A stretch of 6,260 nucleotides of DNA from positions 1 to 6,260 of the forward strand of contig CAJBMR010000108.1 of NCBI GenBank assembly GCA_903954205.1, read 5' to 3'. The stretch comes from an uncultured bacterium. GTDB taxonomy: Bacteria > Actinomycetota > Actinomycetes > S36-B12. Position 1 is the first letter of the stretch. Each line of letters starts with the position of its first letter. The notes below the pieces were generated by a model, which had not been told where the DNA came from, ran no database searches, and saw nothing but the letters and a program-made list of their open reading frames with translations. This document shows positions 1-5,355 of this stretch, one piece after another. A program made the translations under genes and the position numbers.

Positions 1-307
1 CCACCCGCATGGCCTTCGCGAAGTCCGCTGGCACGTCGACGGTGCGCTCGGCGGTGTCCAGGCTGAGGTCGACGGTGTAGTCATGGCCGGGTGCGAGCCC
101 GCCCTCGCGCATCTGCTTGTTGATCACCGTCATCCATTGGCCGCGGTAGAGCGACACGCTCGTGCGGTACGTCGTACCCCTGTAGGTGATGGCCAGCGGC
201 ACGCGGCCCTTGCCGGGGACCCCGCGGATCCTGTCGACCTGATCCTGGGTCAGCACGATCGTCGCGGTGGTCTTGCCCGTGGGCGCGACGTACACCTTCA
301 TGCGCAT
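1..307 (-). CDS. DUF1905 / YdeI (OmdA)-type protein, C-terminal part cut by window edge
   Basis: The 102 visible residues form a small beta-rich domain that I recognise as DUF1905. Its core runs GKGRVPLAITYRGTTYRTS (residues 32-50), then a VINKQMREGGL stretch (61-71), then DYTVDLSLDTAERTVDVP (77-94). In the family this domain is usually followed by a C-terminal YdeI/OmdA helical domain ('bacteriocin-protection, YdeI or OmpD-associated'), which would lie beyond base 1; the full protein is probably about 150-160 residues. Its biochemical function is unknown and it has no signal peptide or membrane segment in the visible part. The start at 307 was chosen because GGAGGA (minus strand, 320 to 315) sits 7 bases upstream; a second ATG at 301 is too far from that site. 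It begins 3 bases after the glpK stop and is probably co-transcribed with glpK. The family call rests on pattern recognition, without a database search. Confidence 0.8.
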   Translation of the reverse strand, partial: MRMKVYVAPTGKTTATIVLTQDQVDRIRGVPGKGRVPLAITYRGTTYRTSVSLYRGQWMTVINKQMREGGLAPGHDYTVDLSLDTAERTVDVPADFAKAMRV

Positions 308-310
308 CGC

Positions 311-1789
311 TCAATCCTCCACGAGCCAGCCCTTGGCCCGCTCGACCGCCCGGCGCCAGCGCCTATGGGCTGCTTCGCCGTCGGACTGCGGGGTGAAGAC
401 CTGGTCGCTGCGGCGCGTGCTCACCAGGTCGCTCTCGGCGCTCCACACCCCGGTGCCCAGTCCGGCGAGGAACGCCGCCCCGAGGCCGGTGGTCTGCAAC
501 TCTGCCGAGCGATCGACCGGGATATGCACCTGGTCGGCTTGGATCTGGCACAGCAGGTCATTGGCTGCCGCGCCGCCGTCGACCGCGAGTGCGGCGAGAG
601 TGACGCCGCCCTCGCGCGCCATGAGATCGACGACGTCGCGCACCTGGAAGGCGATCGCATCCAATGTCGCGCGCACGATGTGCGCGCGCGTGGTGCCACG
701 CGTGATGCCGATGATCATGCCGCGCGCATAGGGATCCCAATCAGGGGCACCGAGCCCGGTGAGTGCAGGCACGAAGACGACACCGCCACTGTCGGGCACC
801 GACTCTGCGATGGCCTGCGTCTGGCTCGCGCTCTCGATGATCTCGAGCCCGTCGCGCAGCCACTGCACAGCCGAACCAGTGACGAAGACCGCTCCCTCGA
901 GTGCGTAGGTGAGCGATCCATCCGGTCGGCCCAGCGCGACCGTCGTGAGGAGTCCGCTTGACGTCGCCACTGCGCGATCTCCGGTGTTGACCAGGAGGAA
1001 GGACCCCGTGCCGTAGGTGCATTTCGCCGACCCGGGTGCGAAGCCCGCCTGGCCCACGAGTGCGGCCTGCTGGTCGCCGGCAATCCCGGCGATGGGGATG
1101 TCAAGGCCGAGGAAGGTCGCGGGATCCGTGCGGGCGATCTCGCCGTACGACGGGACGATCTCGGGCAGGGCATCGAGGGGTACGCCGAGCAGGTCGCAGA
1201 GCTCGGCGCTCCACGCACCTGTGCGAATGTCGAAGAGCAGCGTGCGCGAAGCATTGGTCGGATCGGTGACATGGTGCAGACCGCGTGTCATCCGTGCGAT
1301 GAAGTAGGAGTCGACCGTGCCGATAGCGACGCGACCTGATGTCACCTGCGCCCACGTTGTCGGATCGTGATCGCGCACCCACGCGATCTTGGTGCCGCTG
1401 AAGTAGGGATCCAGGCGCAGGCCGGTGAGCTCGGTGACACGCGCCTCGTGCCCCGCAGCGCGCAGGTCTTCGCACATCGCTGCCGTGCGTCGGTCCTGCC
1501 ACACGATGGCACGACGTGATGCGCCGAGCGTCTCGCGGTCCCAGAAGCACACCGTCTCGCGCTGGTTGGTGATGCCCACCGCGGTGGGTGCCTCGGGCGA
1601 TGCCGCGAGGGCCTCGCGGGTCGCCTCGAGTGTGGCGGCCCAGATCTCGCCGGGGTCGTGCTCCACCCAGCCGTCGTGGGGGAAGTGCTGGGGGAATTCC
1701 CGGTAGCCGCGGGCGAGGATCCGGGCGTCGGCCCCCACGAGGAGCGCCGTGACCCCGGTGGTGCCGCAGTCGAGGGACAGGATCGCCAT
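311..1789 (-). CDS. glpK: glycerol kinase
   Basis: Cytosolic FGGY-family kinase (EC 2.7.1.30) that phosphorylates glycerol with ATP to sn-glycerol 3-phosphate. Its 492 residues are a typical length. Visible marks are the N-terminal phosphate-binding loop LDCGTTGVTALL (6-17), the glycerol-contact pair R77-E78 in NQRE, a first FGGY signature YFSGTKIAWVRDH (129-141) with W137, the catalytic aspartate D239 in GIAGDQQAAL, the nucleotide-site motif TYGTGSFLL (258-266), and a second FGGY signature GMIIGI...HIVRATLD (357-377). Compared from memory with E. coli GlpK, the fructose-1,6-bisphosphate loop is not kept: the position of R236 appears to be D230. The histidine phosphorylated by HPr in Firmicutes enzymes aligns with T225. 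Both usual allosteric inputs may therefore be missing. No glpF or glpD is adjacent. No Shine-Dalgarno is seen; a TAGGGT box 7 bases before the ATG suggests a leaderless mRNA. Another FGGY sugar kinase is possible but unlikely given the glycerol-kinase-specific stretches. Confidence 0.96.
   Translation of the reverse strand: MAILSLDCGTTGVTALLVGADARILARGYREFPQHFPHDGWVEHDPGEIWAATLEATREALAASPEAPTAVGITNQRETVCFWDRETLGASRRAIVWQDRRTAAMCEDLRAAGHEARVTELTGLRLDPYFSGTKIAWVRDHDPTTWAQVTSGRVAIGTVDSYFIARMTRGLHHVTDPTNASRTLLFDIRTGAWSAELCDLLGVPLDALPEIVPSYGEIARTDPATFLGLDIPIAGIAGDQQAALVGQAGFAPGSAKCTYGTGSFLLVNTGDRAVATSSGLLTTVALGRPDGSLTYALEGAVFVTGSAVQWLRDGLEIIESASQTQAIAESVPDSGGVVFVPALTGLGAPDWDPYARGMIIGITRGTTRAHIVRATLDAIAFQVRDVVDLMAREGGVTLAALAVDGGAAANDLLCQIQADQVHIPVDRSAELQTTGLGAAFLAGLGTGVWSAESDLVSTRRSDQVFTPQSDGEAAHRRWRRAVERAKGWLVED
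315..320 (-). promoter_or_regulatory. Shine-Dalgarno site for the DUF1905 gene
   Basis: The minus strand reads GGAGGA, 7 bases before the ATG at 307. It lies inside the last codons of glpK, so translation of the second gene can follow directly from glpK translation. This site decides the start at 307 over the ATG at 301. Confidence 0.75.
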
Positions 1790-1796
1790 GGCGTGA

Positions 1797-1802
1797 CCCT
1801 AG
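1797..1802 (-). promoter_or_regulatory. probable -10 box of a leaderless glpK promoter
   Basis: The minus strand reads TAGGGT, fitting TANNNT, with its last base 7 bases before the glpK ATG (1789). At that spacing transcription would start at or next to the start codon, as in leaderless actinobacterial mRNAs. No good -35 hexamer is visible. The box overlaps the left arm of the inverted repeat at 1798-1828. Confidence 0.5.
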
Positions 1803-1828
1803 CCGCCGGGGGAAGGGGATCGGCTAGG
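1798..1828. repeat. 8-bp inverted repeat in the glpK/PFK divergent promoter region
   Basis: CCTAGCCG (1798-1805) and CGGCTAGG (1821-1828) are perfect inverse copies with a 15-base spacer. Each arm carries the start of a -10-like box pointing outward: TAGGGT toward glpK and TAGGCT toward the PFK gene. The symmetry may therefore come from two mirror-image promoters, or it may be a repressor operator. The sequence alone does not decide. Confidence 0.6.
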
Positions 1829-1830
1829 CT
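1825..1830 (+). promoter_or_regulatory. possible -10 box of the phosphofructokinase promoter
   Basis: TAGGCT fits TANNNT and would place a transcript start near 1836-1838, giving a 5' leader of about 44 bases. No convincing -35 is seen; at a 17-base spacer the -35 (1802-1807, GCCGCC) would overlap the divergent glpK -10 box. Confidence 0.35.
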
Positions 1831-1870
1831 TCTGCACACGCTTACATACCCGTGAGCCCATCGCGAATCC

Positions 1871-1875
1871 AGGAG
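1871..1875 (+). promoter_or_regulatory. Shine-Dalgarno site for the phosphofructokinase gene
   Basis: AGGAG lies 5 bases before the ATG at 1881. Unlike glpK and aroG, which show no such site, this gene has a conventional ribosome-binding leader. Confidence 0.75.
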
Positions 1876-1880
1876 CACCC

Positions 1881-2906
1881 ATGCGAGTTGGAGTCCTCAC
1901 CGGTGGCGGCGACTGCCCCGGTCTCAATGCCGTCATCCGCGCAGTCGTCCGCAAGGGCACCAAGGAGTACGGCTACGAGTTCGTGGGATTCCGCGATGGC
2001 TGGAAGGGCCCGCTTGAAGGTCTCACCATGCCGCTCGACATCTCAGCAGTGCGCGGCATCCTGCCGCGCGGCGGCACGATCCTCGGCTCCTCTCGCACCA
2101 ACCCAATCAAGGTGGAGGGCGGCGTCGAGCGCATCGAGCGCAACCTCGCAGACCTCGGTGTCGACGCGCTCGTGGCGATCGGTGGTGAAGACACCCTCGG
2201 TGTCGCCACCACGCTCGCCGAGCACGGCCTGCCCGTCATCGGCGTACCCAAGACGATCGACAACGATCTCAACGCCACCGACTACACCTTCGGCTTCGAC
2301 ACTGCAGTGACTATCGCCACGGAGGCGATCGACCGCCTGCACACGACGGCGGAGTCGCACCACCGTGTGCTCGTCATCGAGGTCATGGGCCGTCACGCCG
2401 GCTGGATCGCGCTGCACTCGGGCATGGCTGGCGGCGCCAATGTCATCCTCATCCCCGAGGTGCCCTTCGATCTCGACCAGGTGTGCGGCTGGGTGGAGCA
2501 GCGCTTCCAGCAGCAGTACGCACCCATCATCTGCGTGGCCGAGGGTGCGCTGCCACGGGATGGCGACCTCATCACCAAGGACACCACCGTCGACGCGTTC
2601 GGACACGTCAAGCTCTCGGGCATCGGCGACTGGCTCGCCTCGGCCATCGAGGCCCGCACGGGCAAGGAGTCGCGGGCCGCGGTGCTAGGGCACATCCAGC
2701 GCGGGGGCACTCCCACCGCTTTCGACCGCGTCCTGGCCACCCGCTTCGGCCTCAACGCCATCGATGCGGTCAAGGACGGCGACTCGGGCAAGATGGTTGC
2801 CCTGCGCGGCACCGACATCGTGCGTGTGCCTCTTCAGGAGGCGACGGGCAAGCTCAAGACCGTGCCGCTCGCTCGCTACGAGGAGGCAGCGGCCTTCTTC
2901 GGGTGA
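1881..2906 (+). CDS. pfp: 6-phosphofructokinase, group III, predicted pyrophosphate-dependent
   Basis: Phosphorylates fructose 6-phosphate to fructose 1,6-bisphosphate in glycolysis; cytosolic. The 341 residues match the actinobacterial group III enzymes (about 340), and key residues fall at E. coli PfkA numbers. Visible motifs are TGGGDCPGLNAVIRA (7-21), GGEDT (101-105), PKTIDND (123-129) with catalytic D127, MGRHAGW (169-175), AEG (220-222), and the substrate-binding HIQRGGTPTAFDR (271-283). Residue 104 is Asp and residue 124 is Lys; ATP-dependent enzymes have Gly at both. In this family D104 with K124 is the mark of pyrophosphate users such as the Amycolatopsis methanolica enzyme (EC 2.7.1.90), whereas Streptomyces ATP users keep K124 but have G104. 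PPi use would make the step reversible. The symbol pfp follows from this inference; pfkA would be the neutral name. The start is set by AGGAG at 1871. It lies 20 bases upstream of aroG. Confidence 0.95.
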   Translation: MRVGVLTGGGDCPGLNAVIRAVVRKGTKEYGYEFVGFRDGWKGPLEGLTMPLDISAVRGILPRGGTILGSSRTNPIKVEGGVERIERNLADLGVDALVAIGGEDTLGVATTLAEHGLPVIGVPKTIDNDLNATDYTFGFDTAVTIATEAIDRLHTTAESHHRVLVIEVMGRHAGWIALHSGMAGGANVILIPEVPFDLDQVCGWVEQRFQQQYAPIICVAEGALPRDGDLITKDTTVDAFGHVKLSGIGDWLASAIEARTGKESRAAVLGHIQRGGTPTAFDRVLATRFGLNAIDAVKDGDSGKMVALRGTDIVRVPLQEATGKLKTVPLARYEEAAAFFG

Positions 2907-2914
2907 CCGCGCCG

Positions 2915-2920
2915 TACCCT
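2915..2920 (+). promoter_or_regulatory. probable -10 box of a leaderless aroG promoter
   Basis: TACCCT fits TANNNT and ends exactly 6 bases before the ATG at 2927, placing the transcript start at the A of the start codon. No Shine-Dalgarno is present in the 20-base gap after the PFK stop, so a leaderless aroG mRNA is the simplest reading. A -35 is not evident. Confidence 0.55.
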
Positions 2921-2926
2921 TACGTC

Positions 2927-4252
2927 ATGTCCTCGATCGTCTGGCCCGACCTGCCCGCTGCCCAGCAGCCGGTGTGGCCGGACGACGCCGCCCTGCAAGC
3001 GGTGCTGGCCGATCTCCGGACCCAGCCCCCGCTGGTCTTCGCGGGCGAGTGCGACATCCTCACCGAGCACCTCGGCAAGGCGGCCCGCGGCGAGGCCTTC
3101 GTGCTCACCGGTGGTGACTGCGCCGAGACCTTCGCGGCCAACACCGCCGACTCGATCCGCGCGCGCCTGAAGACCGTCCTGCAGATGTCTGTGGTGCTCA
3201 CCTACGCCGCATCGCTGCCGGTCATCAAGGTCGGTCGGGTCGCGGGGCAGTACTTCAAGCCGCGCAGCAACCCGATCGAGGTGCGCGACGGTGTCGAGCT
3301 CCCGAGCTACCTCGGCGACGCGGTCAACGCCATCGACTTCACGCCTGAGTCGCGCCGACCCGATCCGCAGCGGCTGCTCAAGGCTTACCACGCCTCCGGA
3401 TCAGCGCTCAATCTCATCCGCGCCTTCACCCAGGGTGGCTACGCCGACCTGCGCCAAGTGCACGCGTGGAATCAGGACTTCGTGCGCGAGTCCACCGCCG
3501 GTCAGCTCTACGACAAACTCGCTGCAGAGATCGATCGGGCGCTGTCCTTCATGCACGCGTGCGGTGCCAACCCCGAAGAGTTCACGCGGGTGGAGTTCTA
3601 CGCCGCGCACGAAGCGCTCAGCCTCGACTATGAGCGCGCGCTCACCCGTGTCGATTCACGCACGGGCGACCTCTACGACGTCTCCGGCCACTTCCTGTGG
3701 GTGGGGGAGCGCACACGTCAGCTCGATGGCGCCCACATGCACTTCGCCTCCACGATCCGCAACCCGATCGGTATGAAGGTCGGCCCCAAGGCCTCACCCG
3801 AGGAGGTGCTCGAGGCCGTCGAAATCCTCAACCCCGAGCGCATCCCCGGCCGACTCAGCCTCATCACGCGCATGGGAGCGGGCAAGGTGCGAGACACCCT
3901 GCCGGCGATCGTCCAGAAGGTCGAGGCGAGCGGCAATCCGGTGGTGTGGGTGTGCGATCCCATGCACGGCAACACCTTCGAGGCGAGCAGCGGCCACAAG
4001 ACGCGCTCCTTCGACGACGTCATCGCCGAGGTCGAGGGCTTCTTCGAGGTGCACCGCCAACTCGGCACCATCCCGGGCGGCATACACATCGAGCTGACCG
4101 GCGACGACGTCACCGAGTGCGTAGGTGGCACGCATGGTGTCGCCGAGGATGGCCTCGGTGAGCGCTACGAGACAGCCTGCGATCCGCGTCTCAACCGCGA
4201 GCAGTCGCTTGAGTTGGCCTTCCTCGTGGCCGACATGCTCCTCAAGCGCTAG
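2927..4252 (+). CDS. aroG: class II 3-deoxy-D-arabino-heptulosonate 7-phosphate (DAHP) synthase
   Basis: Cytosolic enzyme (EC 2.5.1.54) joining phosphoenolpyruvate and erythrose 4-phosphate, the first step of the shikimate pathway to aromatic amino acids. Of 441 residues, the metal ligands are C65 in GGDCAE, H347 in DPMHGNT, E389 in HIELTGDDVTEC and D419 in CDPRLN. The M. tuberculosis ligands (C87, H369, E411, D441, from memory) are all offset by exactly 22, so the core aligns without net insertions and the N terminus is shorter. Other family stretches are GRVAGQYFKPRS (103-114), FYAAHEALSLDYE (224-236) and HFLWVGERTRQLDGAH (255-270). The Mycobacterium enzyme is feedback-controlled by aromatic amino acids and binds chorismate mutase; whether this one does cannot be read here. 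The reading frame is open upstream to 2483, but that part overlaps the PFK gene out of frame and encodes unrelated residues; the protein begins at 2927 with the family-like SSIVWPDLPAAQQPVWPD. Confidence 0.97.
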   Translation: MSSIVWPDLPAAQQPVWPDDAALQAVLADLRTQPPLVFAGECDILTEHLGKAARGEAFVLTGGDCAETFAANTADSIRARLKTVLQMSVVLTYAASLPVIKVGRVAGQYFKPRSNPIEVRDGVELPSYLGDAVNAIDFTPESRRPDPQRLLKAYHASGSALNLIRAFTQGGYADLRQVHAWNQDFVRESTAGQLYDKLAAEIDRALSFMHACGANPEEFTRVEFYAAHEALSLDYERALTRVDSRTGDLYDVSGHFLWVGERTRQLDGAHMHFASTIRNPIGMKVGPKASPEEVLEAVEILNPERIPGRLSLITRMGAGKVRDTLPAIVQKVEASGNPVVWVCDPMHGNTFEASSGHKTRSFDDVIAEVEGFFEVHRQLGTIPGGIHIELTGDDVTECVGGTHGVAEDGLGERYETACDPRLNREQSLELAFLVADMLLKR

Positions 4253-4272
4253 ACCCCGCCCCCGGAATCGCC

Positions 4273-4328
4273 GAGCGTGCACTTGTGTACCGGCTTCGTG
4301 CCCCTCACGCGTCCACAAATGCACACTC
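4273..4328. repeat. imperfect 15-bp inverted repeat downstream of aroG
   Basis: GAGCGTGCACTTGTG (4273-4287) and CACAAATGCACACTC (4314-4328) are inverse copies matching at 13 of 15 positions, with a 26-base spacer. They begin 20 bases after the aroG stop. A transcript could form a long hairpin that ends aroG transcription, but no T-run follows, so a classic intrinsic terminator is not supported. Confidence 0.65.
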
Positions 4329-4338
4329 GCGGGGCACG
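4297..4338. repeat. 8-bp inverted repeat interlocked with the preceding one
   Basis: CGTGCCCC (4297-4304) and GGGGCACG (4331-4338) are perfect inverse copies. The first arm lies in the loop of the 4273-4328 repeat and the second lies outside it. In RNA the two stems would interlock (pseudoknot) or exclude one another. Confidence 0.6.
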
Positions 4339-4363
4339 CGTCCGGCCGTGCACACTCGATGCC
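4306..4363. repeat. two imperfect 29-bp tandem units upstream of the Ada-like gene
   Basis: CACGCGTCC occurs at 4306-4314 and 4335-4343, and TGCACACTCG at 4320-4329 and 4349-4358, both pairs exactly 29 bases apart. The units differ in the five bases between these blocks (ACAAA against GGCCG) and at the end. A third, inverted and diverged copy (TGCACGCTCG on the minus strand) lies at 4272-4281. The rest of the 171-base spacer 4253-4423 holds only GC-rich sequence and the candidate start signal of the next gene. Confidence 0.65.
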
Positions 4364-4411
4364 GCGAATTACCCGTCCGGTGGCTCCCTGGCGCCGCCGC
4401 CCTCAGCCGGG

Positions 4412-4417
4412 CAGGAT
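4412..4417 (+). promoter_or_regulatory. weak -10-like box for a leaderless Ada-like gene
   Basis: CAGGAT keeps the A at position 2 and T at position 6 of TANNNT and ends 6 bases before the GTG at 4424, the same geometry as at aroG. No Shine-Dalgarno precedes that GTG. The first base departs from consensus and no -35 is clear. Confidence 0.35.
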
Positions 4418-4423
4418 GAGCCC

Positions 4424-4750
4424 GTGGGCACCCTCTACGCCGTACGCACGACGGGGATCGTCTGCCGTGTGGGCTGCGCCAGCCGCGCGCCGCGGCCGGA
4501 GAACATCGACTGGGTGGTCGACCTCGATTCTGCGCTCGCGGCGGGCTATCGACCGTGCAAGCGCTGCCGCCCGGACGACGTACACCCGCAGGAGGCGTTC
4601 CGCGCTGACACTGTCCGGCGCGCGCTCGGCTACCTCCGCCTCGGCGTCTCGGTGTCGGAGACCGCCGCGCGGCTCCACGTGAGCGAGCGGCACCTGCGTC
4701 GACTCGTGCGACAAGAGACCGGCATGGCTCCGAGGGAGATGGCGTCGTGA
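4424..4750 (+). CDS. short Ada-type protein: methylphosphotriester-binding zinc domain plus single HTH
   Basis: 108 residues resembling the N-terminal third of E. coli Ada. YAVRTTGIVCRVGC, PENIDW, ALAAGYRPCKRCRPDD give four cysteines, C14, C18, C45 and C48, with the same spacing as Ada C38, C42, C69 and C72. In Ada these bind zinc, and C38 takes the methyl group from DNA methylphosphotriesters, switching the protein to an activator; C14 would be the equivalent. One AraC-type HTH follows (about 75-104), ending at TGMAPREMAS. The protein lacks the roughly 24-residue N-terminal helix of Ada and the second AraC HTH, so it is much shorter than Bacillus AdaA (about 211). The frame is open upstream to an ATG at 4277, but that stretch is repeat sequence with no Ada likeness, and no frame upstream encodes the missing helix. 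GTG 4424 is therefore preferred. Its stop overlaps the methyltransferase start (GTGA). It is probably a methylation sensor regulating the pair, but might be a degraded adaA. Confidence 0.82.
   Translation: MGTLYAVRTTGIVCRVGCASRAPRPENIDWVVDLDSALAAGYRPCKRCRPDDVHPQEAFRADTVRRALGYLRLGVSVSETAARLHVSERHLRRLVRQETGMAPREMAS
4732..4738 (+). promoter_or_regulatory. Shine-Dalgarno site for the alkyltransferase gene
   Basis: GAGGGAG within the end of the Ada-like gene lies 8 bases before the GTG at 4747. It favours that GTG over the ATG at 4762, which has a purine run directly abutting it with no usable spacing. Confidence 0.65.
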
Positions 4751-5283
4751 CATCGAGGAAGATGGCCGGCGTCTCGCGATCCTGGCGCTACTCGCCGCTC
4801 GTGATCGCTTCGGTGCGCACCCCATGGCGACCGATCGGCGTCGTCGCCGACGAGGATGGCATCGTCATCGCGTCATGGTTCGGTGAGCCGCGCGACACGG
4901 ATATCGCGCACGTCGACATCTCCTCCGCTCGCAAGGTGCGTCAGATCCCGGGCGTGACCGACGCGGTGCGCGATTGGGTGGACGGCGACGTGGACGCAAT
5001 TCTCGAGGTCCCCGTCGATCAGCCCGGCGGTGAGTTCCAGCAGGCCGCGTGGCAGGCGATGCGCCGCGTCAAGGGTGGCACCACGGTGAGCTACTCCGAC
5101 CTCGCCCGCATGTCGGGCAACCCCAGGGCCGTGCGCGCTGCGGGTACTGCGTGCGCGCTCAACCACGTGGCGCCGTTCGTGCCGTGTCATCGGATCATCC
5201 ACACCGACGGCACCATCAGCGCCTACGGATTCGGTCCCGACCTCAAGGTGCTCCTCCTCGAGCACGAGGGCGCACTGCTCTAG
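4747..5283 (+). CDS. ogt: methylated-DNA--protein-cysteine (O6-alkylguanine) methyltransferase
   Basis: Suicide DNA-repair protein (EC 2.1.1.63) that moves the alkyl group from O6-methylguanine or O4-methylthymine to its own cysteine. Its 178 residues match Ogt/AdaB. Motifs are FQQAAWQAMRRVKGGTTVSYSDLA (97-120, the recognition-helix region), GNPRAVRAAGTA (124-135, with the candidate arginine finger in RAVR), the asparagine N139, the active site PCHRI (146-150) with acceptor C147, and SAYGFGPDLKVLLLEHEGA (158-176). The N-terminal RNase-H-like domain (about 18-90) is less conserved, as usual. The catalytic residues are intact, so the enzyme should be active. It starts with GTG in a four-base GTGA overlap with the Ada-like gene, so the two are translationally coupled and together make a split Ada, as adaA-adaB in Bacillus. 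It converges on the PASTA gene across a palindromic spacer. Confidence 0.94.
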   Translation: MTSRKMAGVSRSWRYSPLVIASVRTPWRPIGVVADEDGIVIASWFGEPRDTDIAHVDISSARKVRQIPGVTDAVRDWVDGDVDAILEVPVDQPGGEFQQAAWQAMRRVKGGTTVSYSDLARMSGNPRAVRAAGTACALNHVAPFVPCHRIIHTDGTISAYGFGPDLKVLLLEHEGALL

Positions 5284-5287
5284 GCAC

Positions 5288-5355
5288 TTCGTTGACTGGC
5301 GGGTTATCGCACGCGACACGCCGTTGAGTGGCGTGATAACCCGCCACTCAACGAA
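5288..5355. repeat. near-perfect 21-bp inverted repeat between convergent genes
   Basis: The arms 5288-5308 and 5335-5355 match at 20 of 21 positions, with a 26-base loop. The loop holds a second small hairpin, CACGCC (5317-5322) with GGCGTG (5330-5335), and a further copy of the arm core CGTTGAGTGGCG (5322-5333). The element fills the space between the ogt stop (5281-5283) and the PASTA stop (5356-5358) almost exactly. It could act as a bidirectional terminator, although it has no U-tract, or it could be a copy of a dispersed intergenic palindrome. Confidence 0.8.

Noticed and set aside
83..961. Long plus-strand open frame of 292 residues opposite glpK
   Set aside because: It lies antisense to glpK and the DUF1905 gene, its translation is Arg/Ala/His-rich with no recognisable motif, and it is the expected shadow of GC-rich codon bias.
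2043..2606. Minus-strand open frame of 187 residues opposite the PFK gene
   Set aside because: Antisense to a well-conserved gene, with no family motif and a composition typical of a shadow frame.
2483..2926. Upstream extension of aroG giving a 589-residue protein
   Set aside because: The extra 148 residues overlap the PFK gene out of frame and have low-complexity Arg/Gly/His content; family homology begins just after the ATG at 2927, which has a well-placed -10-like box.
4306..4363. Repeat units considered as a CRISPR array
   Set aside because: There are only two directly adjacent, diverged 29-bp units with no regular spacers and no cas genes nearby.
4277..4423. Longer Ada-like protein starting at ATG 4277
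   Set aside because: The added 49 residues are encoded by the tandem and inverted repeats and show none of the Ada N-terminal pattern, and no ribosome-binding site was seen before that ATG.
4762..4764. ATG 4762 as the start of the alkyltransferase
   Set aside because: The GTG at 4747 has GAGGGAG at an 8-base distance and the typical four-base overlap with the upstream gene; the ATG has no properly spaced site. It remains possible as a minor start.
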